Below are positions 43,467-52,435 of a stretch of DNA of 64,000 nucleotides, in pieces. Every line of letters starts with the position of its first letter. The first letter of the stretch is position 1. The stretch lies in assembly GCF_001641635.1 (NCBI RefSeq), contig NZ_LUUB01000107.1, forward strand, positions 47,242-111,241, read 5' to 3'. The DNA comes from Bradyrhizobium centrolobii (GTDB taxonomy: Bacteria > Pseudomonadota > Alphaproteobacteria > Rhizobiales > Xanthobacteraceae). A program made the translations under genes and the position numbers. Below the pieces are notes generated by a model. The model worked only from the letters and a program-made list of their open reading frames with translations. It had not been told where the DNA came from and ran no database searches.

Positions 43467-43889
43467 CTAGATCGCCTTCGCCGCCCCAGGGCCCTGCGTG
43501 TACAATCTCTCGAGATTGTAGAACTCACGGACCTCGGGTCTGAACACGTGCACGATCACATCGCCGGAATCGATCAGCACCCAGTCGCAATTGGGCAAGC
43601 CCTCGACATGGATGTTCTTGATGCCGGTTTCCTTGAGGCCCTTCGTGACGTTGTCCGCGATCGCGCCAACATGCCGGTTAACCCGGCCGGTGGTGACGAT
43701 CATGTAGTCGGAGTATGCGGATTTGCCGCGAAGGTCGATGGTGACCGTCTCTTCCGCCTTCATATCCTCGAGGCGGGAGAGGATCAGGCTCAGCGTCTTG
43801 TCGGCGTCGGGTTGCGCCTTCAAGGCCGCAGCTTGGGTCGATGTTTTACGCGTCGGTTTCGCTACCTTGGGTAAAACAGACTTGGACAA
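43467..43889 (-). CDS. rsfS: Ribosome silencing factor RsfS
   Basis: 140-residue protein binding L14 to block subunit joining in slow growth. The core ILSRLEDMKAEETVTIDLRG, SDYMIVTTGRVNRHVGAIAD, GLPNCDWVLIDSGDVIVHVF and FYNLERLY is diagnostic. The N-terminus (MSKSVLPKVAKPTRKTSTQA) is basic and probably disordered. The start is uncertain: the frame opens with TTG at 43889, while AAAGGA sits about 25 bp further upstream. Same strand as nadD, as usual. Confidence 0.93.
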   Translation of the reverse strand: MSKSVLPKVAKPTRKTSTQAAALKAQPDADKTLSLILSRLEDMKAEETVTIDLRGKSAYSDYMIVTTGRVNRHVGAIADNVTKGLKETGIKNIHVEGLPNCDWVLIDSGDVIVHVFRPEVREFYNLERLYTQGPGAAKAI

Positions 43890-44031
43890 TACAGACGTGG
43901 CCAGGGACCATTCCTTTCACTGTATCGCGAACGCCGAATCCGACGCTCACCGGTTACACTACATCATGTGGGGTTAAGGGTTTCAATATGCCAGGGAGCC
44001 CTAAATCCGCACACTCCGTCTCAACTGCGCC

Positions 44032-44676
44032 TCACTTCGTACCTTTCCAGCTTCCGTCCGGGTTCCGCAGGCCGGTTGAGGAGAGGTGCAGCTTCAACCC
44101 TGTGAGGAAGACCCAGGCCGGCGCCGGCCGATCCGCAAGCAACGCTGCCTCTGCCTCGGGCACACGGTAGCGTGCAAGTGCCTTTGCGGCGGGCGAGGCG
44201 AGGGCGCGAAAGCTCTGCGGCGGGCGATCGATGACTGCAATCGGCACCTGCGCGGCGATGCGCCGCCAGTCCTGCCAACGATGGAATTGAGCGAGGTTGT
44301 CGGCGCCCATAATCCAGACAAAGCGCAAGCCACTGAGGCGGCGGCGCAAGGTGTTGATCGTGTCGATAGTGTAGCGCGTACGGATGACGGATTCGAGACA
44401 GCTCACCTCGATCCGCGGATCGTTCGCGACGTCGCGCGCCGCCTGCATGCGTGCGCCGAGCTCATGCAGCGTGCCGTTCTCCTTGAGCGGATTGCCCGGC
44501 GTCACCAGCCACCAAACGCGATCGAGCTGCAGGCGCGTCAGCGCGAACCGGCTGATCGCGCGATGCGCCTGATGCGGCGGATTGAACGACCCGCCGAGCA
44601 GGCCGATGCGCATGCCCTCGGTGTAGGGCGGGATCGCTTGCGCCACGAAACGCGGCACGACGAATTTGTTGCTCAA
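44032..44676 (-). CDS. nadD: Nicotinate-nucleotide adenylyltransferase
   Basis: 214-residue enzyme making deamido-NAD from nicotinate mononucleotide and ATP. Core motif GLLGGSFNPPHQAHRAISR, WWLVTPGNPLKE, WIMGADNLAQFHRWQDWRRI and the C-terminal LSSTGLRNPDGSW (ISxTxxR type). The frame opens with TTG at 44676; the first ATG (MRIGLLGG, 44613) is the alternative, and would remove MSNKFVVPRFVAQAIPPYTEG. It starts 16 bp after proA and precedes rsfS (140-bp gap). Confidence 0.95.
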   Translation of the reverse strand: MSNKFVVPRFVAQAIPPYTEGMRIGLLGGSFNPPHQAHRAISRFALTRLQLDRVWWLVTPGNPLKENGTLHELGARMQAARDVANDPRIEVSCLESVIRTRYTIDTINTLRRRLSGLRFVWIMGADNLAQFHRWQDWRRIAAQVPIAVIDRPPQSFRALASPAAKALARYRVPEAEAALLADRPAPAWVFLTGLKLHLSSTGLRNPDGSWKGTK

Positions 44677-44692
44677 TGCCCGCCCTGCGACG

Positions 44693-45988
44693 TTACGGCC
44701 GCGTCTGCCCGGTGCCGTGGACGCGATACTTGAAACTCGTCAACTGCTCGGCGCCGACCGGACCGCGGGCATGAAAGCGGCCGGTGGCGATGCCGATCTC
44801 GGCGCCGAACCCGAATTCGCCGCCATCGGCAAACTGCGTCGAGGCGTTGTGCAGCACGATCGCGGAGTCGACCTCGCTCAGGAATTTCTTCGCGGCGGTC
44901 TCATCCTGGCTCACGATCGCATCGGTGTGATGCGAGCCGTGGTTCTGGATGTGCGCGATCGCGCCGTCGACGCCGTCGACTACCTTCGCTGCGATGATCG
45001 CATCGAGATATTCGGTGTTCCAGTCGTCCTCGCCCGCAGGTTTTACACGCGGATCCGTGCCTTGCACTGCCTCGTCGCCGCGCACTTCGCAGCCGGCGTC
45101 GATCAACATCTCCACCAGCGGCTTCAGACTCTTTGCAGCGCCCGCGCGATCGACCAGCAGCGTCTCGGCCGCGCCGCACACGCCGGTGCGGCGCATCTTG
45201 GCGTTGAGCACGATCGACTTCGCCATGGCGAGATCGGCGCTGGCATCGATGTAGACGTGATTGACGCCTTCGAGATGCGCGAACACCGGCACGCGCGCTT
45301 CCGCCTCGACGCGCGCGACGAGGCTCTTTCCCCCGCGCGGCACGATCACGTCGATCGCGCCGTTCAATCCGGACAGCATCATGCCGACCGCCGTGCGGTC
45401 GCGCGTCGGCACCAGCGTGATCGCGGCTTCCGGCAGGCCCGCTTCGCGCAGGCCCTGCACCATGCATTCATGGATCGCGCGGCAGGAGCGGAAACTGTCG
45501 GAGCCGCCGCGCAGGATCACGGCATTGCCCGACTTCAGGCATAGCACGCCAGCGTCCGCCGCGACGTTGGGCCGGCTCTCGAAGATCACGCCGACGACGC
45601 CGAGCGGGACGCGCACGCGCTCGATGGTCATGCCGTTCGGCCGCTGCCAGCTCTCGGTGACGACGCCGATCGGATCGGCGATGCCGCGCACGATGGCAAC
45701 GCCCTCGGCCATCGCATCGACGCGCGCCTGCGTCAGCGTCAGGCGGTCGATGAAAGAGGAGCTCATATTGCTGGACGCGCGGGCCTCCGCCACGTCCTCG
45801 GCATTGGCGGCAAGAATGGCCGCCGCATTCTGGCGGATCGCCCGCTCCATGGCCTCCAGCGCCCGGTTCTTCTGTTCCGGCGGCGCCAGCGCCAGCACGC
45901 GCGCGGCAGCGCGGGCTTTGGCGGCGAGATCGGACATCAGCGCCTGGAGATCGGCATTGCCGTCGACGGCTTTGAGGGGGGCGGCCAT
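44693..45988 (-). CDS. proA: Glutamate-5-semialdehyde dehydrogenase (gamma-glutamyl phosphate reductase)
   Basis: 431-residue NADPH-dependent second enzyme of proline synthesis. Aldehyde-dehydrogenase fold with the catalytic Cys in RRTGVCGAAETLLVD, NAD-binding SGNAVILRGGSDSF, GVIFESRPNVAADAG near the N-terminal third, and GSHHTDAIVSQDE. Works with ProB, encoded upstream on the same strand (175-bp gap). Confidence 0.97.
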   Translation of the reverse strand: MAAPLKAVDGNADLQALMSDLAAKARAAARVLALAPPEQKNRALEAMERAIRQNAAAILAANAEDVAEARASSNMSSSFIDRLTLTQARVDAMAEGVAIVRGIADPIGVVTESWQRPNGMTIERVRVPLGVVGVIFESRPNVAADAGVLCLKSGNAVILRGGSDSFRSCRAIHECMVQGLREAGLPEAAITLVPTRDRTAVGMMLSGLNGAIDVIVPRGGKSLVARVEAEARVPVFAHLEGVNHVYIDASADLAMAKSIVLNAKMRRTGVCGAAETLLVDRAGAAKSLKPLVEMLIDAGCEVRGDEAVQGTDPRVKPAGEDDWNTEYLDAIIAAKVVDGVDGAIAHIQNHGSHHTDAIVSQDETAAKKFLSEVDSAIVLHNASTQFADGGEFGFGAEIGIATGRFHARGPVGAEQLTSFKYRVHGTGQTRP

Positions 45989-46162
45989 GGTGGTTCAACC
46001 TTCTGCTAAGGGCGTGTCCTAGCACGGAAATCCCGCGGCTGCGAAGGGCGGGGAGGGTATGGCTGGTCTCCCCATGCGCGCCGGCTAGGTCGGTGGCCTA
46101 GTTCTCCGGGGCGTCACGGTCGGGACAAGCCCGGGCATGACGGCCTGGATAACGTCCCGGCC

Positions 46163-47284
46163 TTACCCACCCACCACCAGATCGTCGCGGTGGATCATCT
46201 CGGACCTCCCGCTGATGCCGAGGATGGCCATCACGTCCGGGGACGAGCGGCCCTTGATCCGTTCGGCATCCTCGGCGTCGTAGGCAATCAGGCCGCGGCC
46301 GACCTCGCTGGTGTCGGGGCCGCGCACGATCACGGCATCGCCGCGGGCGAACTGGCCCTCGACCTTGATCACGCCGGCCGGCAACAGGCTGGCGCCGGCG
46401 CGCAGCGCCGCGACCGCGCCGGCATCGATCGTAATCGTGCCCTTCGGCTCCAGCGAGCCCGCGATCCAGCGCTTACGCGAGGTGATGGGATTGGCTGGTG
46501 TCAGGAACCAGGTGCAGCGGCCGCCATCGGCGATCGCCTGCAAAGGATGCTCGATCTTGCCCGAGGCGATCAGCATGTGCGTGCCGCCTGTGGTGGCGAT
46601 CTTGGCCGCCTCGACCTTGGTGCGCATGCCGCCGCGCGACAATTCGGACCCGGCGTCTCCCGCCACTGCCTCGATCTCGGAGGAGATGCTGTCGACGACC
46701 GGAATCAGCTTTGCGTTCGGATTGTTCTTGGGCGGGGCGTCGTAGAGCCCGTCAATGTCGGACAGCAGCACCAGGAGGTCGGCGCTCGCCATGGTGGCGA
46801 CGCGCGCGGCGAGGCGATCATTGTCGCCATAACGAATCTCGTTGGTCGCGACCGTGTCGTTCTCGTTGATCACGGGGATCGCACGCCATTCCAGCAGCTT
46901 GCCGATGGTGGAGCGTGCATTGAGATAGCGGCGGCGCTCTTCGGTGTCCTGCAGCGTCACCAGGATCTGGCCGGCGCCGATACCGTGAGCGCCGAGCACC
47001 TCCGACCAGATCCGCGCCAGCGCGATCTGGCCGACGGCGGCGGCGGCCTGGCTCTCCTCCAACTTCAGCGCGCCGCGCGGCAGTTTGAGCCGGCTGCGGC
47101 CGAGCGCGATCGAGCCCGAAGAGACGACGAGGACATCGCGACCCTCACGGTGCAGCCTGGCCATGTCGTCGGCGAGCGCGGCGAGCCAGGACGCGCGCAC
47201 CTCGCCCTTGTCGGAATCGACCAGCAGCGCGGAGCCGACCTTGACGACGATGCGGCGGAATTGACTGAGTTGCGGGCTGGCCAT
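46163..47284 (-). CDS. proB: Glutamate 5-kinase
   Basis: 373-residue first enzyme of proline synthesis, phosphorylating glutamate. AAK kinase domain (VVKVGSALLVDSDKGE, VVSSGSIALGRSRL, NENDTVATNEIRYGDNDRLAA, SRGGMRTKVEAAKIA) and a C-terminal PUA domain from about 280 (GTITIDAGAVAALRAGASLLPAGV). Feedback inhibition by proline is typical of the family. Upstream on the minus strand, obgE would be expected directly; here about 3.2 kb of other genes intervene. Confidence 0.97.
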   Translation of the reverse strand: MASPQLSQFRRIVVKVGSALLVDSDKGEVRASWLAALADDMARLHREGRDVLVVSSGSIALGRSRLKLPRGALKLEESQAAAAVGQIALARIWSEVLGAHGIGAGQILVTLQDTEERRRYLNARSTIGKLLEWRAIPVINENDTVATNEIRYGDNDRLAARVATMASADLLVLLSDIDGLYDAPPKNNPNAKLIPVVDSISSEIEAVAGDAGSELSRGGMRTKVEAAKIATTGGTHMLIASGKIEHPLQAIADGGRCTWFLTPANPITSRKRWIAGSLEPKGTITIDAGAVAALRAGASLLPAGVIKVEGQFARGDAVIVRGPDTSEVGRGLIAYDAEDAERIKGRSSPDVMAILGISGRSEMIHRDDLVVGG

Positions 47285-47479
47285 GACGCGTGCGACGAAT
47301 TGCTCGGGATTGGTGACGGCGGACCAAAAAGCCGGCGCCGATGAGGCCTGCTTTTGCAGCAGGACGATGGCCGGCGCAAGGCGGCCGGCATGGTAAACGG
47401 CATGAACGTCGGCCTTGTCCGGGACGTCCGGCAGGCTCTAATGCCGCCGACCATAATGGGCTCAAGAAGGGGGACACGA

Positions 47480-48445
47480 ATGGATCGCCGCAAGTTCATG
47501 GCCGGATGTCTCGGGCTGCCGCTGCTGGCGCAGGCTGGGGGCGTACAAGCCCAGGCCGGGCTGACCAAGATCATCTTTCCGTTCGCGGCAGGTGCAGGCG
47601 GCGACACGCTGTGCCGGCTGGTTGCGCAGGAAATGGCGCCGGTGCTGCAACGGACCATCGTGGTCGAGAACCGCACCGGCGGCGATGGCCTGATCGGCAT
47701 CAAGGCGGTGAAGGGCGCCAGCGCCGACGGCAGCATGGTGCTGGTGACGACGGGGCCCACCATGTACCTGCTGCCGATGGTGGAGACGACGCCGAGCTTC
47801 GACACGGCCAGGGACTTCATGCCGGTGTCGCTGCTGGCGCGGTTCGAATTCGCGCTGGTGATTGGTCCCGCAATTGATGTCGCAGATTTCAAGGGATTTG
47901 TAGCGTGGCTTAAGGCCCATCCGGACAAGACCTCGTTCGGGGTGCCGAGCAACGGCACCATTCCGCATTTCGCCGGCTCGAAGCTGGAGAAGGATATCGG
48001 CATTCCGCTGACGCGCGTGCCCTATCGCGGCAGCGCGCCGATCCTCAACGACCTCATCGGCGGCCACATCTCGTTCGGGATCACGACATTGGCGGATGCG
48101 CTGCCGCAGCATCGCGCCAAGGGCGTGAAGATCATTTCTGTCTCGAGCGCCGAACGTTCGCCCTTCGCGCCTGACGTTCCCACTCTTAAGGAGAGCGGCA
48201 TCGATCTCGTCGCCGATGCCTGGTACGGCATGTGGCTTCCGGCCGGCAGCCCGCCGGAGTTCGCAAGCAGGCTCAGCGCGGCGGCAAGTTCGGCGCTCGT
48301 CAAGCCCGAAGTGAAGGAGAGGCTCACGGGAATCGGCCTGATCCCGGTCGGCAGCACGGCGGACGGCTTGCGCAAGGAACTCGCCGCGAACACGGCGTTC
48401 TGGCAGCCGATCGTGAAGGCGACGGGGTACAAGATCGAGAATTGA
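47480..48445 (+). CDS. Tripartite tricarboxylate transporter-type substrate-binding protein (Bug family)
   Basis: 321-residue periplasmic binding protein. The N-terminus MDRRKFMAGCLGLPLLAQA has a twin-arginine-like RRKF motif and signal. The mature part opens KIIFPFAAGAGGDTLCRLVA; Bug signatures VENRTGGDGLIGIKAVKGA, SFGVPSNGTIPHFAGSKLE, VPYRGSAPILNDLIGG and WYGMWLPAGSPP follow. Typical ligands are carboxylates or aromatic acids, not deducible here. TctA/TctB permease genes are absent, so it is an orphan receptor. ATG at 47480 follows AGAAGGGGGACACGA; longer frame from 47354 rejected. Convergent with the sulfatase gene; together they form the insertion between proB and obgE. Confidence 0.88.
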   Translation: MDRRKFMAGCLGLPLLAQAGGVQAQAGLTKIIFPFAAGAGGDTLCRLVAQEMAPVLQRTIVVENRTGGDGLIGIKAVKGASADGSMVLVTTGPTMYLLPMVETTPSFDTARDFMPVSLLARFEFALVIGPAIDVADFKGFVAWLKAHPDKTSFGVPSNGTIPHFAGSKLEKDIGIPLTRVPYRGSAPILNDLIGGHISFGITTLADALPQHRAKGVKIISVSSAERSPFAPDVPTLKESGIDLVADAWYGMWLPAGSPPEFASRLSAAASSALVKPEVKERLTGIGLIPVGSTADGLRKELAANTAFWQPIVKATGYKIEN

Positions 48446-48461
48446 GGCGCTGACTCTTCTG

Positions 48462-48606
48462 CCTCTCCCCGTTCTTACGGGGAGAGGGTTGGGGTGAGGG
48501 GCTGCGTCCGCAATCACGGCGAGAGCTAGACTCGCGAAGAGTCCCCCTCACCCGGAATCCGCGCTTTCAGCGCGCATTCCGGCCTCTCCCCGCACGCGGG
48601 GAGAGG
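48462..48606. repeat. Double-hairpin palindromic element (CCTCTCCCCG family)
   Basis: Two perfect 10-bp hairpins, CCTCTCCCCG-TTCTTA-CGGGGAGAGG (48462-48487) and CCTCTCCCCG-CACG-CGGGGAGAGG (48583-48606), flank GGTGAGGGG / CCCCTCACC arms and an inner GGAATCCGCGC / GCGCGCATTCC. The stem is identical to the hairpin after thpR. It sits between the convergent genes at 48445 and 48616 and could end both. Confidence 0.8.
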
Positions 48607-48615
48607 CAAAGAACC

Positions 48616-50250
48616 TCACATCTTCGCGCGCTGATCGATCTTGTCGCGGATTGCCGCGAGCTCGGCTTCGTCCCAGATGCCGATCAAGATGCCGCCCTTC
48701 ACCTGGAGCTGGTTGTCGGCATAGGCTGCGATCTTCTCGCGGGGCGTGGTGATGTGGTCGTTCGGATGTAGCGCCCAGTCGAACAGCTCCGCCTGGAGCC
48801 GCGCGATGATGCCGGCGCAATCGGGGTCGTCGCCGCGATCGACGAATTCCTGCGGATCGGTCTCGAGATCGTACAGCATCGGACGGAAGCCGGAGGCGTG
48901 GATGTATTTCCAACGGCCGTCGAACACCATGAACAGACGGCAGCGCTCGATCGGCTGGTTCAGTTTCAGCCGCACATCCTGCATGGCGTAGTCATATTCG
49001 GAGAACGCGACCTTGCGCCAGTCTGGCGGCGTCGGCCCGCGCAGCAGCGGCAGCAGCGAACGCCCCTCAAGGATATGCGCCGGCACCTTGCCGCCGAAGT
49101 AATCGACAAAGGTGGGCGCGAGATCGATGGCCTCCACCAGCGCATCGCTGCGCGTGCCGCGCGTAGCGTCAGCTTCCCTGGAGGGATCGATGATGATCAG
49201 CGGAATCTTCGCCGACTGCTCGTGGAACAGGTCCTTCTCGCCCATCCAGTGATCGCCGAGATAGTCGCCATGATCGGAGGTGAACACGATCATGGTCGTT
49301 TCCAGGAGGCCGCGTGCCTCCAGGAATTTCATCAGTACGCCCATCTGGTCGTCGATCTGGCTGATCAGGCCCATATAGGTCGGGATCACCTTCTCGCGGG
49401 CGTCGTCGCGCGCCATGTTGCGGGAGTAGCGCATGTCCATATAGGCGCCGAACACCGGATGCGGGTTCTGCCGCTCGCGCTCGGAGCGGATCACCGGGAT
49501 CATGTCCGCCGTCGAATACATGCTGGCATAGGGTTCGGGCGCGATGTAGGGCCAGTGCGGCTTGATGTAGGACAGATGCAGGCACCACGGCGTGCCATCG
49601 GTCTCGGCCTCGCTGATGAAATCCATCGCACGTCGCGTCATGTAGGGCGTCTCGGAATGCTCGTCCGGCACGCGCGCGGCCTTGTCGGCGTGCACCAGCA
49701 GCCAGCCGTTCTGCAAGGAGCCGTCGTCGGCGGCGCCGGAATTGGCCCAATGCTCCCAGGGGTTCGTCGCCTCAAATCCCTGCTGGCGCAGATACTCATC
49801 GTATTTCGGCCGCGGGCGTCCCGTCGGGTGCAGGCCGTCATCGCGCTCATAAGGCTCGAAGCCGCACTCGGCGACATGCACGCCGATGATCGACTCCGGC
49901 GGAATTCCGAGCATCTTCATGCCTTCGAGGTCGGGCGCCATGTGGGTCTTGCCGACCAGCACGTTGCGCACGCCGATTTTCTTCAGGTGGTCGCCGAGTG
50001 TGGGTTCGCCGACGCGGAGCGGCCAGCCGTTCCAGTGCGAGCCGTGCGAGCGCATGTAGCGTCCGGTGTAGAACGACATCCGCGACGGGCCGCAGATCGG
50101 CGACTGCACATAGGCGTTGGTGAAGAGCACGCCACGCTTCGCCATCGCGTCGATGTTGGGCGTCTTCAGCGAGGGATGGCCGGTGCAGCCGAGATAGTCG
50201 TAGCGAAGCTGGTCGCACATGATCCAGAGAACGTTCTTCGCGCGCGCCAT
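48616..50250 (-). CDS. Sulfatase-superfamily hydrolase (arylsulfatase / phosphonate monoester hydrolase type)
   Basis: 544-residue enzyme of the alkaline phosphatase superfamily. The formylglycine motif is C-G-P-S-R at 53-57 (SPICGPSRMSFYTGR), so Cys53 should be converted to formylglycine. Metal-binding CDQ near the N-terminus, GKTHMAPDLEGM, HLSYIKPHWPY and TSDHGDYLGDHWMGEK. Segments around IKPHWPYIAPEPYASMY and GLISQIDDQMG resemble rhizobial phosphonate monoester hydrolases, which are promiscuous, so sulfate ester, phosphonate or phosphodiester substrates are possible. No signal peptide is visible, suggesting a cytoplasmic enzyme. A formylglycine-generating enzyme is not in the window. Confidence 0.87.
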   Translation of the reverse strand: MARAKNVLWIMCDQLRYDYLGCTGHPSLKTPNIDAMAKRGVLFTNAYVQSPICGPSRMSFYTGRYMRSHGSHWNGWPLRVGEPTLGDHLKKIGVRNVLVGKTHMAPDLEGMKMLGIPPESIIGVHVAECGFEPYERDDGLHPTGRPRPKYDEYLRQQGFEATNPWEHWANSGAADDGSLQNGWLLVHADKAARVPDEHSETPYMTRRAMDFISEAETDGTPWCLHLSYIKPHWPYIAPEPYASMYSTADMIPVIRSERERQNPHPVFGAYMDMRYSRNMARDDAREKVIPTYMGLISQIDDQMGVLMKFLEARGLLETTMIVFTSDHGDYLGDHWMGEKDLFHEQSAKIPLIIIDPSREADATRGTRSDALVEAIDLAPTFVDYFGGKVPAHILEGRSLLPLLRGPTPPDWRKVAFSEYDYAMQDVRLKLNQPIERCRLFMVFDGRWKYIHASGFRPMLYDLETDPQEFVDRGDDPDCAGIIARLQAELFDWALHPNDHITTPREKIAAYADNQLQVKGGILIGIWDEAELAAIRDKIDQRAKM

Positions 50251-50343
50251 GCTTCGCCCCTGCTTTTCTTGATTGTTTGATGCTGCGCCATCGAGGGCGC
50301 GATGGCAACCTGCCAGTGATGCGCGTGCCCGCGGCCGTACATT

Positions 50344-50480
50344 CCAACGTCGTCCCGGCGAAGGCCGGGACCCATACCGCGTGATTTGTCGGTTGCGGAT
50401 GGTCGTAGTACCGAACGACGAGTCTTCGCCAAACTACGTCCTGGGGTTATGGGTCCCGGCCTTCGCCGGGACGACGTTGG
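50344..50480. repeat. Palindromic element (CGTCGTCCCGG family), copy 2
   Basis: Inverted ends CCAACGTCGTCCCGGCGAAG / CTTCGCCGGGACGACGTTGG with inner GCCGGGACCCATA / TATGGGTCCCGGC. The interior is the reverse complement of the element at 24883-25029 with scattered differences. Fills the gap between the sulfatase start and the obgE stop. Confidence 0.85.
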
Positions 50481-50499
50481 TGAGAGAGCGCCGCTCCCT

Positions 50500-51540
50500 T
50501 TAAGCCGACCACGGCTCCGCTTCGGCCGCGCTCTTGGCCTTGCTGGACACCGGGCTCTCGCCGATCACATCGGCAAGCGCGCGCAGCGCTTCCTTGACAC
50601 CCTGGCCGGTCGCGCCGGAGAGCAGCAGCGGCGTCTTTTTGGCGGCGCGCTTCAGCCGGTCCTTCTGCTTCTTCAATTCGTCCGGCTCGACCGCGTCGAT
50701 CTTGTTCAGCGCGACGATCTCGATCTTGTCGGTGAGCTGCCCGCCATAGGCCTCCAGCTCCTTGCGCACGGTCTTGTAGGCCTTGCCGGCGTGCTCGCAG
50801 GTCGCATCGACGAGATGCAGCAGCACGCGGCAGCGCTCGATGTGGCCGAGGAAGCGATCGCCGAGACCCGCGCCTTCGTGCGCGCCTTCGATCAGACCTG
50901 GAATGTCCGCCAGCACGAATTCGCGGCCGTCAGCATTCACGACGCCGAGCTGCGGATGCAGCGTGGTGAAGGGATAGTCGGCGATCTTTGGCTTTGCCGC
51001 ACTGACCTTGGAGAGGAAGGTCGACTTGCCGGCATTGGGGAGCCCAACCAGGCCGGCATCCGCGATCAGCTTCAGCCGCAGCCAGATCCAGCGTTCCTCG
51101 CCCGGCTGGCCGGGATTGGCGTTGCGCGGCGCCCGGTTGGTCGAGGATTTGAAATGCGCGTTGCCGAAGCCGCCATTGCCGCCTTCGGCGAGTACGAACT
51201 TTTCGCCGACCTTTGTGAAGTCGTGGATCAGCGTCTCGCGGTCTTCGTCAAAGATCTGCGTGCCTACGGGCACCTTGAGCACGATCGCCTTGCCGTTGGC
51301 GCCGTGGCGGTCCGAGCCCATGCCGTTCTCGCCCTTCTGGGCCTTGAAGTGCTGCTGGTAGCGGTAATCGATCAGCGTGTTCAGCCCGTCGGCAACCTCA
51401 ATGACGACATTGCCGCCGCGGCCGCCATTGCCGCCGGAAGGTCCGCCGAATTCGATGAACTTCTCGCGGCGGAACGCCACGCAGCCGTTCCCGCCGTCAC
51501 CGGAGCGGATATAGACCTTTGCTTCGTCGAGGAATTTCAT
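50500..51540 (-). CDS. obgE: GTPase ObgE/CgtA
   Basis: 346-residue ribosome-associated GTPase for 50S assembly and stringent response. N-terminal Obg fold (MKFLDEAKVYIRSGDGGNGC, FGGPSGGNGGRGGNVVIEV, EGGNGGFGNAHFKSSTN), then the G domain: G1 GLPNAGKSTFL, switch YPFTTLHPQLGVV, G3 LADIPGLIEGAHEGAGLG, G4 ALNKID, G5 LLLSGATGQG. Start at 51540 is the family N-terminus; the frame stays open beyond it but has no support. Upstream, rpmA/rplU lie on the same strand but are separated by the hydratase, DMT and GNAT genes. It would normally adjoin proB. Confidence 0.97.
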   Translation of the reverse strand: MKFLDEAKVYIRSGDGGNGCVAFRREKFIEFGGPSGGNGGRGGNVVIEVADGLNTLIDYRYQQHFKAQKGENGMGSDRHGANGKAIVLKVPVGTQIFDEDRETLIHDFTKVGEKFVLAEGGNGGFGNAHFKSSTNRAPRNANPGQPGEERWIWLRLKLIADAGLVGLPNAGKSTFLSKVSAAKPKIADYPFTTLHPQLGVVNADGREFVLADIPGLIEGAHEGAGLGDRFLGHIERCRVLLHLVDATCEHAGKAYKTVRKELEAYGGQLTDKIEIVALNKIDAVEPDELKKQKDRLKRAAKKTPLLLSGATGQGVKEALRALADVIGESPVSSKAKSAAEAEPWSA

Positions 51541-51661
51541 GGGCCATAGGTAGGCCAGCCGGGCACGCGCGGCAACCCGAACTTGCCCGTGAATCGGCGG
51601 AAATTCCGCGATTTTGGGCCCTTGCTTAACCCGGTGATCGCGCCGGCCGGCGGCTTCTACT

Positions 51662-51797
51662 CGTCGTCCCGGACAAGCGAAGCGCAGATCCGGGATCCAT
51701 AACCACAGGGCGTGGTTTGGCGAAGACTGGCAATTGCTATCTCGTGACACAAAACACAGGCCTGTGATTATGGGTCCTGGCTTTCGCCAGGACGACG
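51662..51797. repeat. Palindromic element (CGTCGTCCCGG family), copy 3
   Basis: Ends CGTCGTCCCGGACAAGCG / CTTTCGCCAGGACGACG; inner GGGATCCATAACCACAG / CTGTGATTATGGGTCC. It ends at the base next to the stop codon of the hydratase gene (51798). Confidence 0.75.
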
Positions 51798-52277
51798 TCA
51801 GAGGGGCCGGCGGCGGATCAGGAATTTCTGCGTGCCTTCCAGCACCAGCTGCTTGCGCTGGTTGAACACGGTGCTTGTCAGCGTCACCACGCCGGTCGAG
51901 CGTCCCGGCACGAGCTCGGTGACCTCGAGCGCGGGATAGATGGTGTCGTCGGCGAACACGGGCTTGAGGAACCGGCTCGACTGCTCGAGGAAGCCGACCA
52001 GGGACTCCTCGACCATGAACGGAAACAGGCCCGCGCCGGGCGCGGTGTGAATCAGCGTCTGAAAACCGTGCGCGAGCAGATGCGGCATGCCGCGGGCGCG
52101 GCAATATTCGACATCATAGTGCACCGGATGGGTGTCGCCGCTCGCGGTCTGGAACGCCGCGAACACCGCCGAGGTCTGCGTGCGGCTGGGCAGCACGAAG
52201 CGCTCGCCGACCACGAAATCCTCAAACCAGCGTTGCCGGGAGATCATGCGATGCTGGGTCGGATCGAACTCGGTCAT
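51798..52277 (-). CDS. MaoC-like acyl dehydratase (R-specific hydratase fold)
   Basis: 159-residue single hot-dog domain protein of the MaoC/(R)-enoyl-CoA hydratase type, likely acting on acyl-CoA in lipid or PHA metabolism. The catalytic pair is in SGDTHPVHYDVEYCRARG (Asp and His five residues apart), then MPHLLAHGFQTLIHTAPG and FLKPVFADDTIYPALEVTEL (the last typical of MaoC proteins). Start at 52277 (MTEFDPTQHRM) is preferred to upstream frame at 52589, which crosses a palindromic element. Monocistronic. Substrate not deducible. Confidence 0.87.
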   Translation of the reverse strand: MTEFDPTQHRMISRQRWFEDFVVGERFVLPSRTQTSAVFAAFQTASGDTHPVHYDVEYCRARGMPHLLAHGFQTLIHTAPGAGLFPFMVEESLVGFLEQSSRFLKPVFADDTIYPALEVTELVPGRSTGVVTLTSTVFNQRKQLVLEGTQKFLIRRRPL

Positions 52278-52435
52278 GTCTTTGGCTCTTTCGTCGGTGA
52301 ACCACCTATCGCTACCGCGATGCGAAGGGTGCGACAATCCGTTCAATTCGCCCGACGCGGGCTTGTCCCGCGCGTCTGCGCCATTAAAACAACCGCAAGC
52401 GAGTCTACTCGCCGGTTCATGATGCTCCCTCCGCC

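Noticed and set aside
51541..52104. N-terminal extension of obgE (open frame reaching 52104)
   Set aside because: The family N-terminus MKFLDEAKVYIRSGDGGNGC begins at 51540, and the extension crosses a palindromic element and the hydratase gene.
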